A DNA stretch of 33,559 bases from positions 1 through 33,559 of the IMG/VR virus record IMGVR_UViG_3300049218_000480. The stretch is one strand, 5' to 3'. The stretch's first letter is position 1; every line of letters starts with the position of its first letter. The notes below the pieces were generated by a model. It was not told the origin of the DNA. It made no database searches and saw only the letters and a program-made list of their open reading frames with translations. A program made the translations under genes and the position numbers. This DNA is from a virus. Positions 24,117 to 30,374 of the stretch are shown in pieces.

Positions 24117-25427
24117 TTAGGAGGCCGATTGGTCTGCAAGGGCGTCCCACTCAGCATCAGCGGTAGTCTTAGCGGTGGTGGAAGCACCTTCCGGCCGGCG
24201 GCTCGCCTGCTCAAAGCGCATGTATTTCATGTCTGCCTCAATCGCCAGTTCGCCAGTCGGTCCGTTCCGCTGCTTGTCCAGCAGCAGTTCCAGATAGCCG
24301 CGGTGGTTGTCGTTCGGCCGGTGCAAGAAGATGATCACGTCGGCGTCCTGCTCGATGGCGCCAGAATCGCGCAAGCTGCGTTGCGTCGGGCGCTGCCCAT
24401 CGCCGCCTCGGTTTAGCTGCGAAAGAAGTATCACCGGCACGTTCAGTTCTTTGGCGAGACCCTTGAGAGCGCGCGTCACCAGCTGCAACGCATCGGCGGT
24501 CGTGGCGGCCTTTGGCGGGGTGATCATCGTCAGGTAGTCGATCATCACAAGCCCCAGCCGGGTCTGGGCATGCTGCTGCCTGGCGCGCGCGCAAATCACG
24601 TCGACGGTGGTGCCGGAACTTTCGTCAATGTAGATCGGCAGACCGTGTAGAACCTCCAAACCACGCGCCCAAGCCGCCCAATCTTCTTCGGCCATAGCCT
24701 TGGGGCTGCGGAGCTTCTTGCCGTCGATCCGGCCCTCGGCGGAAATGCCGCGGTCGCCAATCTGTTTGCCATTCATTTCCAGAGAAAAGACCAGGCAAGC
24801 CTTGCCGGACTTGGCCGCGTACAGCACGCATTGCATGGCAAACGCGGTTTTACCGACGCTCGGGCGGGCGGCAAGGATGATCAGGTCGCTCGGCTGCCAC
24901 CCTTCCGTCAGGTCGTCCAGGGCCGGGATGCCGGTCGGAACGCCCGTAATGCGCTCGGTCATTTCCCGACGGCGGTTGACGTCCTCCATCGACTGCGCCA
25001 GGTAGTACCTGATGTGGCGAACGGCTTCGACGTTACGCGGAGCGCAAGCCGAAAGGATGCGCTGGGCCTGCCCCACTACGTCGTCGCCCTCCAAGCGCGC
25101 AATGGTTGCGCCGGCTTGTCGAACTCGGCGAGCCAACCCCTCAGCGGCGACAACGCCCGCGTAAGCCTTCACGTTGCCCACCCGCCAGCCGTGAGCCTCC
25201 TGCGTGTCCATCGCAGTGTCACGCAGGTCGGGCAAGTCAACGCCGATGGTAACGGCGTCGAACAGGTCGCCACGGCGCGCGCGATGCCCAATTTCGGCAT
25301 ACAGGGCTGCATGAGCCCCGTCACTAAAATCCTGCGGGACGAGCATATCGGCCACCAGCCAATACGCATCAGGGTCAGCCAAGCAGCAGCCGATGACGGC
25401 CCCTTCGGCCTCGATTCGGCGGCTCAT
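24117..25427 (-). CDS. DnaB-type replicative helicase
   Basis: 436 residues. N-terminal DnaB-like domain (residues 5-100, with AVIGCCLADPDAYWLVAD), then the RecA-fold motor with Walker A ARPSVGKT at 187-194, Walker B region VMIDYLTMI near 295, and the DnaB motif 4 area with SQLNRGGDGQRPT...LRDSGAIEQDADVIIFLHR. A 5'-3' helicase for phage DNA replication. Start overlaps the DUF1376 gene stop as ATGA. Length is typical for phage DnaB. Confidence 0.95.
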   Translation of the reverse strand: MSRRIEAEGAVIGCCLADPDAYWLVADMLVPQDFSDGAHAALYAEIGHRARRGDLFDAVTIGVDLPDLRDTAMDTQEAHGWRVGNVKAYAGVVAAEGLARRVRQAGATIARLEGDDVVGQAQRILSACAPRNVEAVRHIRYYLAQSMEDVNRRREMTERITGVPTGIPALDDLTEGWQPSDLIILAARPSVGKTAFAMQCVLYAAKSGKACLVFSLEMNGKQIGDRGISAEGRIDGKKLRSPKAMAEEDWAAWARGLEVLHGLPIYIDESSGTTVDVICARARQQHAQTRLGLVMIDYLTMITPPKAATTADALQLVTRALKGLAKELNVPVILLSQLNRGGDGQRPTQRSLRDSGAIEQDADVIIFLHRPNDNHRGYLELLLDKQRNGPTGELAIEADMKYMRFEQASRRPEGASTTAKTTADAEWDALADQSAS

Positions 25428-26497
25428 GCGGCGGCCCTCTCGTCACCGTCAGGTTGTGCGCGATTGCGCTGGCGTCGCGTCATGGCCCGGTCGTAAATCT
25501 TGGCGAACTGGTCCTCGCGGATGATGAAATCGAAGGTCGGACGCCAGTTCGCGTTCTGGTCCCGGTACGGCCCCGTGCCGTTGTAGAACGGATCGGCGGC
25601 GCATTCGAGGAAAATCGCCTTGAACGCGCCGGCTGAGCGGTGATCGACTTCGAGGTAATCCCAAGCTTTCTCGATCGCCCTGCGACGCTTCGGGGTGACC
25701 TTCTGCGGCTGCTCAAGCTGGGGCAGCGCCTTGCGGAACGCGTCCAGGATGTCGTCGTAGGGGATCGCGGGCTTTTTGGCCCGTGGCTCACCCACCCGAT
25801 GCTCGGCGTCAGCCGAGTCTCCCCCGGCAGGGGGTAGGGGGTGCTTTTGATCTTTTGCTTTTACTGTCCCTGTCCCTGTCCCTGTCTTAGCCATGACAGG
25901 TGTGTGACATGTCACGGTGACAGGTGGCGTGACATCTGATGTGACGCTAGGCGAAGCGTTCACGGTGACAGCCTCGTCCGTTGTCACGATGACGGTGATC
26001 TGCTTTTCATCGACAAGGCGACGTAGCTCGTGCGTCTTCACGTCGTATTGGGGAACAATGCCAAAGGCACGCAGAGCAGCAAACGCTGCGCTTCGCCACG
26101 CGCGTTCCCGCTTCTTGCGGTCATTCTCTGCGGCGCTCCTAGCGCGATGCTCCTGGCGCCCGTCCCACGCTTCCATGGCCTTCTCTGCGATGACGGGGTG
26201 ATACCAACGTCCGTCGTCGCACAGGACGAACCCACGCATGGCGCCTTCTTTGACCTTGCGCCACCCTTTGATATCGCGCCCATAGCCCGCGTAAGACGCC
26301 ATAGCCATGTCGTCGTCCGGCAAGCTGCCGGCGGGAACTTGGCCCCAACTGGCGCACCACAGGAGCACGGCGGCACGAAACTGATCGCCCGATGCGCTGA
26401 TCGACAACTGGCTATCACGCAGACGATTCACATCCAGCGGCATGAAGGGCATGCCGCGGAGATCGATTTCGATGGGGACAAGGGGCTGCATACTCAC
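25424..26497 (-). CDS. DUF1376-type replication protein with internal candidate origin
   Basis: 357 residues from a GTG overlapping the upstream stop as GTGA (ATG 26491 is an alternative). The N-terminal 125 residues match DUF1376 (FMPLDVNRLRDSQL, WCASWGQVPAGSLPDDD, GWYHPV-type segments), found in phage replication initiators. A low-complexity linker (about 175-240) rich in Val/Thr is encoded by an iteron-like repeat cluster. The C-terminus (PYDDILDAFRKALPQL...) resembles helicase-loader or DnaT-like domains. It precedes dnaB, so it likely marks the origin and loads the helicase, like lambda O/P combined. Confidence 0.78.
   Translation of the reverse strand: MSMQPLVPIEIDLRGMPFMPLDVNRLRDSQLSISASGDQFRAAVLLWCASWGQVPAGSLPDDDMAMASYAGYGRDIKGWRKVKEGAMRGFVLCDDGRWYHPVIAEKAMEAWDGRQEHRARSAAENDRKKRERAWRSAAFAALRAFGIVPQYDVKTHELRRLVDEKQITVIVTTDEAVTVNASPSVTSDVTPPVTVTCHTPVMAKTGTGTGTVKAKDQKHPLPPAGGDSADAEHRVGEPRAKKPAIPYDDILDAFRKALPQLEQPQKVTPKRRRAIEKAWDYLEVDHRSAGAFKAIFLECAADPFYNGTGPYRDQNANWRPTFDFIIREDQFAKIYDRAMTRRQRNRAQPDGDERAAA
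25828..26012. other. Candidate replication origin: iteron-like repeats and AT-rich stretch
   Basis: Inside the DUF1376 gene. About eight TGAC(A/G) or complement units lie within roughly 110 bases (25890-26000), including the 12-bp palindrome GTGACATGTCAC at 25904-25915, preceded by four tandem CTGTCC/T hexamers (25864-25887). Next to it is a short AT-rich stretch (about 25838-25863, TGCTTTTGATCTTTTGC). The layout mirrors lambda ori, where iterons and an AT-rich unwinding element sit within the O gene. Confidence 0.45.
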
Positions 26498-26703
26498 TCG
26501 ATGCCGTTGTCGTCAACGACCTTCTGAAGTGCCTCGATCACCGCCGGCAGGTCGCCCCAGGGCAGGCTTACGGACTCGTGTTCCACACGCTCAAAGTCAT
26601 CGTGGATACGCGCGGTATTGATGCTCACCGAGCCCTTCGGGTCCACGTACACACTGATCTGTGGCCTTTGGTTGATGACCAGAGTGATGGCTAGGTCATC
26701 CAT
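26494..26703 (-). CDS. Small hypothetical early protein
   Basis: 69 residues, ATG 26703 overlapping the upstream stop by 8 bases (ATGGATGA). Beta-rich N-terminus (LAITLVINQRPQISVYVDPKG) and helical C-terminus (LPAVIEALQKVVDDNG). No domain recognised. It stands in the early operon between two other small genes. Confidence 0.6.
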   Translation of the reverse strand: MDDLAITLVINQRPQISVYVDPKGSVSINTARIHDDFERVEHESVSLPWGDLPAVIEALQKVVDDNGIE

Positions 26704-26947
26704 GCGAGGACACCTCTGCCAGTTCGGAAAGCCGAACCTCGGCGCAGAGGCGTATTTCCTCTAGGTCGGACCTGTCGAGGTGCTTGAAAATCTGGTTCAG
26801 GACGGGGGCGAAGGCCAGTCGCGGTATCGCCACGTAGTTAGCGTCCTCGCCGTGGCTGTCCTCCTGTACGAAGCGGACGTGTTCGTCGTCAACGCCGATG
26901 GAGAGGGCGCCCGATGCGGCGAGTACCAGAGTGTTTTCGATTGCCAT
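26696..26947 (-). CDS. Small hypothetical early protein
   Basis: 83 residues. ATG follows AGGAGGT, the strongest ribosome site in the early operon. N-terminal beta (ENTLVLAASGALSIGVDDEHVRF), C-terminal helical (LNQIFKHLDRSDLEEIRLC). No family recognised. A 120-base gap upstream holds a short hairpin (27009-27014 with 27023-27028) and no gene. Confidence 0.6.
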   Translation of the reverse strand: MAIENTLVLAASGALSIGVDDEHVRFVQEDSHGEDANYVAIPRLAFAPVLNQIFKHLDRSDLEEIRLCAEVRLSELAEVSSHG

Positions 26948-27067
26948 GGAAACCTCCTAGTTAGCCCTAGGGAAGCCGTGGTCCGCCAACCTGCTAGGTC
27001 AGGCTGTCCGCCGGTGATCAAGCCGGCGTGAGGCGGTACGGTGTTACTTCTTAACCTGCGATCTCGC

Positions 27068-27442
27068 TCATGCCGCCTGCCCCATCAGCACACGACGAAG
27101 CGCCTCGTTTTCCTCCCGGAGACGTCGGTTCTCGCGTTCGGTCTCTGTCTCGCGGCGGCGGATCGAGTTCAGATCCCAGCCGCGGTCGTGAAGCATCCAG
27201 AGCAAAGGGGCGTCGTTCCCGCAGGTGTCCATAAGCGCAACGAGCTTCGGCCACTTGATGCCCTCGTCTCCGCTCTGCCAGCGCGAGAACTGACCCTTAT
27301 CGACGCCGAGCGACATTTGCAGCGTCTTATCGAATTCGTGGCCCCCAACCTTGGCGCAGAGCGCGATGGCCCCGCCCAGACTTCGTTCGCGGGCGACCTC
27401 TTCAGGACGGACCTGTGTGGGCAAGGAAAGCTGGGTGGTCAT
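27068..27442 (-). CDS. CII-position DNA-binding protein with leucine-zipper-like tail
   Basis: 124 residues from ATG 27442. A central HTH-like segment (FDKTLQMSLGVDKGQFSRWQSGDEGIKWPKL) is followed by LMDTCGNDAPLLWMLHDRG and a C-terminal charged coiled coil (ETETERENRRLREENEALRR). Proteins of this pattern occupy the second place in the early operon of several proteobacterial prophages, where CII or an equivalent activator would be. Lies after cro and before replication genes. Whether it activates lysogeny promoters is not known. Confidence 0.72.
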   Translation of the reverse strand: MTTQLSLPTQVRPEEVARERSLGGAIALCAKVGGHEFDKTLQMSLGVDKGQFSRWQSGDEGIKWPKLVALMDTCGNDAPLLWMLHDRGWDLNSIRRRETETERENRRLREENEALRRVLMGQAA

Positions 27443-27529
27443 TGCTCGGCAACTTCGTTGTGTGGTGTTGAGAGGCACCGATCACGCAAAATTTTTTGCA
27501 TGTCCACACCACCGAGAAAGGAGAAAGTC
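27443..27529. promoter_or_regulatory. AT palindrome upstream of the CII-position gene
   Basis: The segment 27486-27499 reads GCAAAA-TT-TTTTGC, a perfect inverted repeat in an otherwise GC-rich region. It lies 44 bases before the start of the CII-position gene and 31 bases before a plus-strand small frame. It could be an operator or a promoter core; a TTGAGA (27468-27473) followed by A/T-rich sequence at promoter distance exists on the plus strand. Confidence 0.4.
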
Positions 27530-27667
27530 ATGGGTGAGGTTGTTTCATTGCTTCGAGCTCGGCGCGCGCGCCGCCGCTGGCCGTCGAAATTCTTTCCACC
27601 CAGCAAAGCCCCCGTCGTCATACCCTTCCCTCTCTGGCGAGCGAGACCTCGCAGCAGGCCGGCGTGA
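27530..27667 (+). CDS. Possible 45-residue Arg-rich protein (antisense to early transcript)
   Basis: ATG 27530 is preceded by AAAGGAGA at ideal spacing. The product has an Arg-rich segment (LLRARRARRRWPSKFF) and a Pro/Arg-rich end. It runs against the early operon and its 3' end overlaps the 3' end of the Cro-like gene by 50 bases. The ribosome site is the main support; no homologue is recognised, and the composition could be a by-product of GC-rich sequence. Confidence 0.35.
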   Translation: MGEVVSLLRARRARRRWPSKFFPPSKAPVVIPFPLWRARPRSRPA

Positions 27668-27866
27668 TAGAGCCACGATCAACAGAGCCAACGCGCTCTT
27701 CGAAGAGCGTGTGCAATCGAACAGCCGGCATCCCGCCCGGATTCTTCGTCCGTCCCTGTTTCACGTCGGACACGCCCGGGAGCGACATTCCCGTCTGACG
27801 GGCGATCTCGGTTAGCGTCATTCCCGCGGCTTCAAGGGCGCGGACCTTTTCAGACCAAGTGTCCAT
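27618..27866 (-). CDS. Cro-like HTH regulator
   Basis: 82 residues. An HTH (residues about 15-38: GMTLTEIARQTGMSLPGVSDVKQGRT) with a short C-terminal part. First gene on the predicted PR transcript, divergent from the CI-like repressor, which is the Cro position. A site TTGACT - N18 - TAGGCT (27902-27873) lies just upstream of the start. Confidence 0.8.
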   Translation of the reverse strand: MDTWSEKVRALEAAGMTLTEIARQTGMSLPGVSDVKQGRTKNPGGMPAVRLHTLFEERVGSVDRGSITPACCEVSLAREGRV

Positions 27867-27872
27867 GCGCCC

Positions 27873-27938
27873 AGCCTATTGGATACCATAGGTCGAAGTC
27901 AATGGCATCCCATAATGCTTTTCCATAACTATCCGCCC
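27873..27938. promoter_or_regulatory. PR/PRM operator region
   Basis: Between the Cro-like and CI-like genes. On the minus strand PR: -35 TTGACT (27897-27902), -10 TAGGCT (27873-27878), 18-base spacer. Operator copies: ATGGCATCCCATA at 27902-27914 (plus reading) and a variant whose complement reads ATGGTATCCAATA at 27877-27889, one overlapping the -35 and one lying between -35 and -10. On the plus strand CATAAT (27911-27916) is a probable PRM -10 with a weak -35, as expected for a repressor maintenance promoter. Confidence 0.7.
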
Positions 27939-28562
27939 ATGACCATAGGTGAACGTATACGTGAGGCGCGCGAGCGCCTGAAAATGAGCCGGCCGGAGCT
28001 CGCGAAGGCGGCCGACATCCCGTATCCGACGCTAGCCGGTATAGAAAATAGTGATCAGGCGTCGAGCACCCGCCTCCATGCCCTGGCAAAGGCTCTAAAG
28101 GTGCGGCCTGAGTGGCTCGAAACCGGAAAAGGACCGTTAGAGGCTACTGTAGGCTCGCAGAGTGAAGAGGGCTGGGCCGACATCATCGGCGCGCGCCAAG
28201 CCACCGCCTTGGGCGATGGCACGATAGTTGGCGACTACGCCGAAACTCACAAGCTGAAGTTCCGTGCCGAAAGCCTGCGCCGGAAGCACTTGGACCCTGC
28301 CAAACTGGCTGTCTTCCGCACAGAAGATGACCAATCGCTCCTGTTCGACACTTCAGATGTCGAGCCGCGTGACGAAAAGCTCTATGTAGTGAGCTTCGGC
28401 GGCAAACTTTCCGCAAAGCGCCTGCTAGACCTAGGTGGTCGGTGGTTCGTCACGAGCGACCGGTCGTCGGACCCGAAGTGGAAGAAGCCCGTCGCCGTAG
28501 ACGATCTCAGCGACTTCGCCATCCACGGCCGTGTGCGGTGGATTGGAAGCTGGGAAGACTGA
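27939..28562 (+). CDS. CI-like repressor with degenerate S24 domain
   Basis: 207 residues from ATG 27939; earlier in-frame starts run through the operators. HTH_XRE at residues 17-36 (SRPELAKAADIPYPTLAGIE). The C-terminal part (about 105-207) has the S24/LexA-like beta layout with a Lys at 160 in KLSAKRLL, but the place of the conserved GDSM is DDQSL (131-134), so the catalytic serine position seems altered. No clear Ala-Gly cleavage site is seen between the domains. It likely holds the lysogenic state through the repeats at 27.9 and 30.1 kb. Confidence 0.85.
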   Translation: MTIGERIREARERLKMSRPELAKAADIPYPTLAGIENSDQASSTRLHALAKALKVRPEWLETGKGPLEATVGSQSEEGWADIIGARQATALGDGTIVGDYAETHKLKFRAESLRRKHLDPAKLAVFRTEDDQSLLFDTSDVEPRDEKLYVVSFGGKLSAKRLLDLGGRWFVTSDRSSDPKWKKPVAVDDLSDFAIHGRVRWIGSWED

Positions 28563-28609
28563 AATGCGCACGGCATCCCTTGCCGTGGCCCCAATGCAAG
28601 GAATGCTCG

Positions 28610-29062
28610 ATGATCCCCCAACTGGATGGCCTTGGCCTGATCCCTCCCGGAGTATGGGATTGCACATTCGCAGAAATTGAGAATGCCTTCTGCTGGAATG
28701 ATCATCGTCGCGCGCTTTGGGCGGACCTCACGCGGTTTCTCACGGATGTATACGCTGTGGCCGCGCCCGGGATGCCGGTGTGGATAGACGGCAGTTTCAC
28801 TCGATCGAAGCCATTGCCAGCCGACATCGACTTAGTCATCGACTTCAGCTCCGAGGCAATCGACGCGGTGGCCGCGACGATGATATCGCTTCGCAAACGA
28901 GCTGCCGACTACAAGAGGGACTATCATCTAGATGTCTGGGTTAGGCACCCTGAGTTACCCCGAGACCTAGCCGAATTCTTCCAATACGTGGGGGACAAGG
29001 CAGCCGCCGAACTTAGTCTTCAGCCTACAGATCCGAAGGGCATTTTGAGGGTTTCCCCATGA
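28610..29062 (+). CDS. Minimal nucleotidyltransferase (DUF6932-like)
   Basis: 150 residues from ATG 28610, with AAGGAA about 8 bases upstream. The opening LIPPGVWDCTFAEIENAFCWN and the core PVWIDGSFTRSKPLPADIDL fit the DUF6932 family of small Pol-beta-type nucleotidyltransferases. The catalytic signature is complete: G61-S62, D72 and D74, and a third acid D108 in YHLDVWV. Such proteins transfer nucleotides to protein or RNA substrates in toxin-antitoxin and abortive infection systems. It follows the repressor by 47 bases and overlaps the next gene as ATGA, so the pair would be expressed in the lysogen. Substrate unknown. Confidence 0.8.
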   Translation: MIPQLDGLGLIPPGVWDCTFAEIENAFCWNDHRRALWADLTRFLTDVYAVAAPGMPVWIDGSFTRSKPLPADIDLVIDFSSEAIDAVAATMISLRKRAADYKRDYHLDVWVRHPELPRDLAEFFQYVGDKAAAELSLQPTDPKGILRVSP

Positions 29063-30030
29063 GTTGGACAGAGCACGCCAACGATACCCTCAGGATGTTC
29101 CTAGAGAACATCATTGCCGAAGGCCGACTGGCAGAACGCTTCGGTCTTGATGCGTCTTCGAACGACATTATCGAATCCAGCAGAGAAGCTTTGCAGGACG
29201 TCATCCATCGAGGCCTGCCTATGGCGAAGCTCATGGACGAGTCAGACCTTATTCTCCATGCGGAAGGCCCTGCCGTTCGGGACAATGCACCAAGCCTGGC
29301 AGCTTTTAGCTGGATGGCCGGCACAGTGCAATCGTCTCTGCGAGAGCTTTCTCGAAGCATCTTCGATCTTCTGGAGCGCGATGCGCGGATGCTTTCAAGA
29401 AATCTGGATCTGCGCGTCACCGGGACGGCGCCAGGCAGTCTGTACATGGGTTTCGCCATTGGAACAAGGAGTGCTGATCTTCTGGCCAACGAGGCGGAGC
29501 CGGTGATGAGGCACATCCGCGACACTGTACACACGCTTCCCCTGCTCACACTCGCAATCGGAGACAACGAAATCTCCTCAGAAGCCGCCCAGATTGTGCC
29601 GGACGCAGCCGAAAGAGACTCTTCATTCGCGGCTCTCCTGAAGCTCTCGCCAACGGGAAAACGCGGCATTCATACCATTGATCTATCGGCCCCAGGATTT
29701 TCCCGTGGCAGCCTTTCGCAGCGAGAAAGGGTAGTCCTCCACGATGCATTGCGCGCACCTGTCCTCGCGAACAAGCGGCATGGGAGTTTCGTGGGACAGA
29801 TCCGACAGATCGACCTTGATACTCAGCGTATGCACCTAAGGAACGTCAGCGGCGTCGGAAGTCTCCGATGCGCCCTTCCGCTTCTCGATTTGCACCAAGC
29901 AAAGCTGCTGATCGGCGAGCAAGTCCGCGCTGAGGGTGAATACGAAATGGATCGAAACGGGCGGCCGCGCCTCCTTTTGGTTAACCGCATTGATCCAATA
30001 TCAATACCCTCACAAGGTGAGCTGCTCTAG
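29059..30030 (+). CDS. Unrecognised partner protein of the nucleotidyltransferase
   Basis: 323 residues, ATG overlapping the nucleotidyltransferase stop (ATGA), so translation is coupled. Residues 1-115 are helical, 120-165 contain a beta segment (LDLRVTGTAPGSLYMGFAI), and the C-terminal 85 residues look like a small beta-barrel of OB/SH3 type (GSFVGQIRQIDLDTQRMHLRNVSG, then GEQVRAEGEYEMDRNGRPRL). No transmembrane segment. I do not recognise the family. Its stoichiometric coupling to an NTase and its place after the repressor suggest a partner, target or effector of an exclusion or toxin-antitoxin pair. Confidence 0.7.
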   Translation: MSWTEHANDTLRMFLENIIAEGRLAERFGLDASSNDIIESSREALQDVIHRGLPMAKLMDESDLILHAEGPAVRDNAPSLAAFSWMAGTVQSSLRELSRSIFDLLERDARMLSRNLDLRVTGTAPGSLYMGFAIGTRSADLLANEAEPVMRHIRDTVHTLPLLTLAIGDNEISSEAAQIVPDAAERDSSFAALLKLSPTGKRGIHTIDLSAPGFSRGSLSQRERVVLHDALRAPVLANKRHGSFVGQIRQIDLDTQRMHLRNVSGVGSLRCALPLLDLHQAKLLIGEQVRAEGEYEMDRNGRPRLLLVNRIDPISIPSQGELL

Positions 30031-30048
30031 CGAGCGACACCTTGGTCG

Positions 30049-30086
30049 GCGGGCTTAGTGATAATAGACAAGCCCGCTCCGGCGGG
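30049..30086 (+). other. Two overlapping hairpins after the cargo genes
   Basis: GCGGGCTT (30049-30056) pairs with AAGCCCGC (30070-30077), and CCCGC (30073-30077) can pair instead with GCGGG (30082-30086). The two stems exclude each other. No T-run follows (a C9 run does), so a classical intrinsic terminator is not shown. It may end the repressor operon or act as an attenuator. Confidence 0.4.
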
Positions 30087-30116
30087 ATTCCCCCCCCCGG
30101 CCCCACGAAAGAAATC

Positions 30117-30158
30117 TATGGGATGCCATTGACACCGATATATGGCATCCCATAGGAT
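30117..30158 (+). promoter_or_regulatory. PL-like promoter with two repressor operators
   Basis: -35 TTGACA (30129-30134), 18-base spacer, -10 TAGGAT (30153-30158). The 13-base operator ATGGCATCCCATA occurs twice in opposite orientation: complement at 30117-30129, overlapping the -35, and direct at 30142-30154, between -35 and -10. The 40-base segment 30117-30156 matches the PR segment at 27875-27914 (minus strand) at 34 of 40 positions, so both are likely silenced by the same repressor. Confidence 0.8.
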
Positions 30159-30191
30159 ATATCCATCGACCAACGTCCGGGAGGACATCCG

Positions 30192-30371
30192 ATGGGTATC
30201 ACAACCGCTTTCCCCGCCGCTTGGAACATGGGCTTCGACGACGCCTTGGGCTCGCTGAAGCCCTGCCCGCCCAGGAACATGACGCTCCCTGGCCAGCGGG
30301 AGGCGTACCTCGCTGGCCACAAGGCCGCGGTGAAGGCCAACCGTCCCTCCCGCGCGTCGAAGGAGGGCTGA
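30192..30371 (+). CDS. Small Rmf/CrpP-like protein
   Basis: 59 residues, ATG preceded by GGGAGGA. The pattern WNMGFDDALGSLKPCPP...REAYLAGHKAA recalls the ribosome modulation factor (Rmf/CrpP) family, which has an N-terminal helix ending in G, a CP motif, and a C-terminal WLxGW-like helix (here YLAGH). First gene behind the PL-like promoter. The family link is weak because the sequence is short. RMF-like phage proteins could affect host ribosomes or act elsewhere. Confidence 0.5.
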   Translation: MGITTAFPAAWNMGFDDALGSLKPCPPRNMTLPGQREAYLAGHKAAVKANRPSRASKEG

Positions 30372-30374
30372 GCC

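Noticed and set aside
27009-27028. Hairpin CGCCGG/CCGGCG before the 83-residue early gene as a terminator
   Set aside because: Stem of 6 bp only, and no T-run on either strand.
28442-28609. N-terminal extension of the nucleotidyltransferase including a CARHPLPWPQCKEC segment
   Set aside because: The Cys pairs look like a zinc knuckle, but most of this frame overlaps the repressor's 3' end and no start with a ribosome site is seen. ATG 28610 fits the family's usual start.
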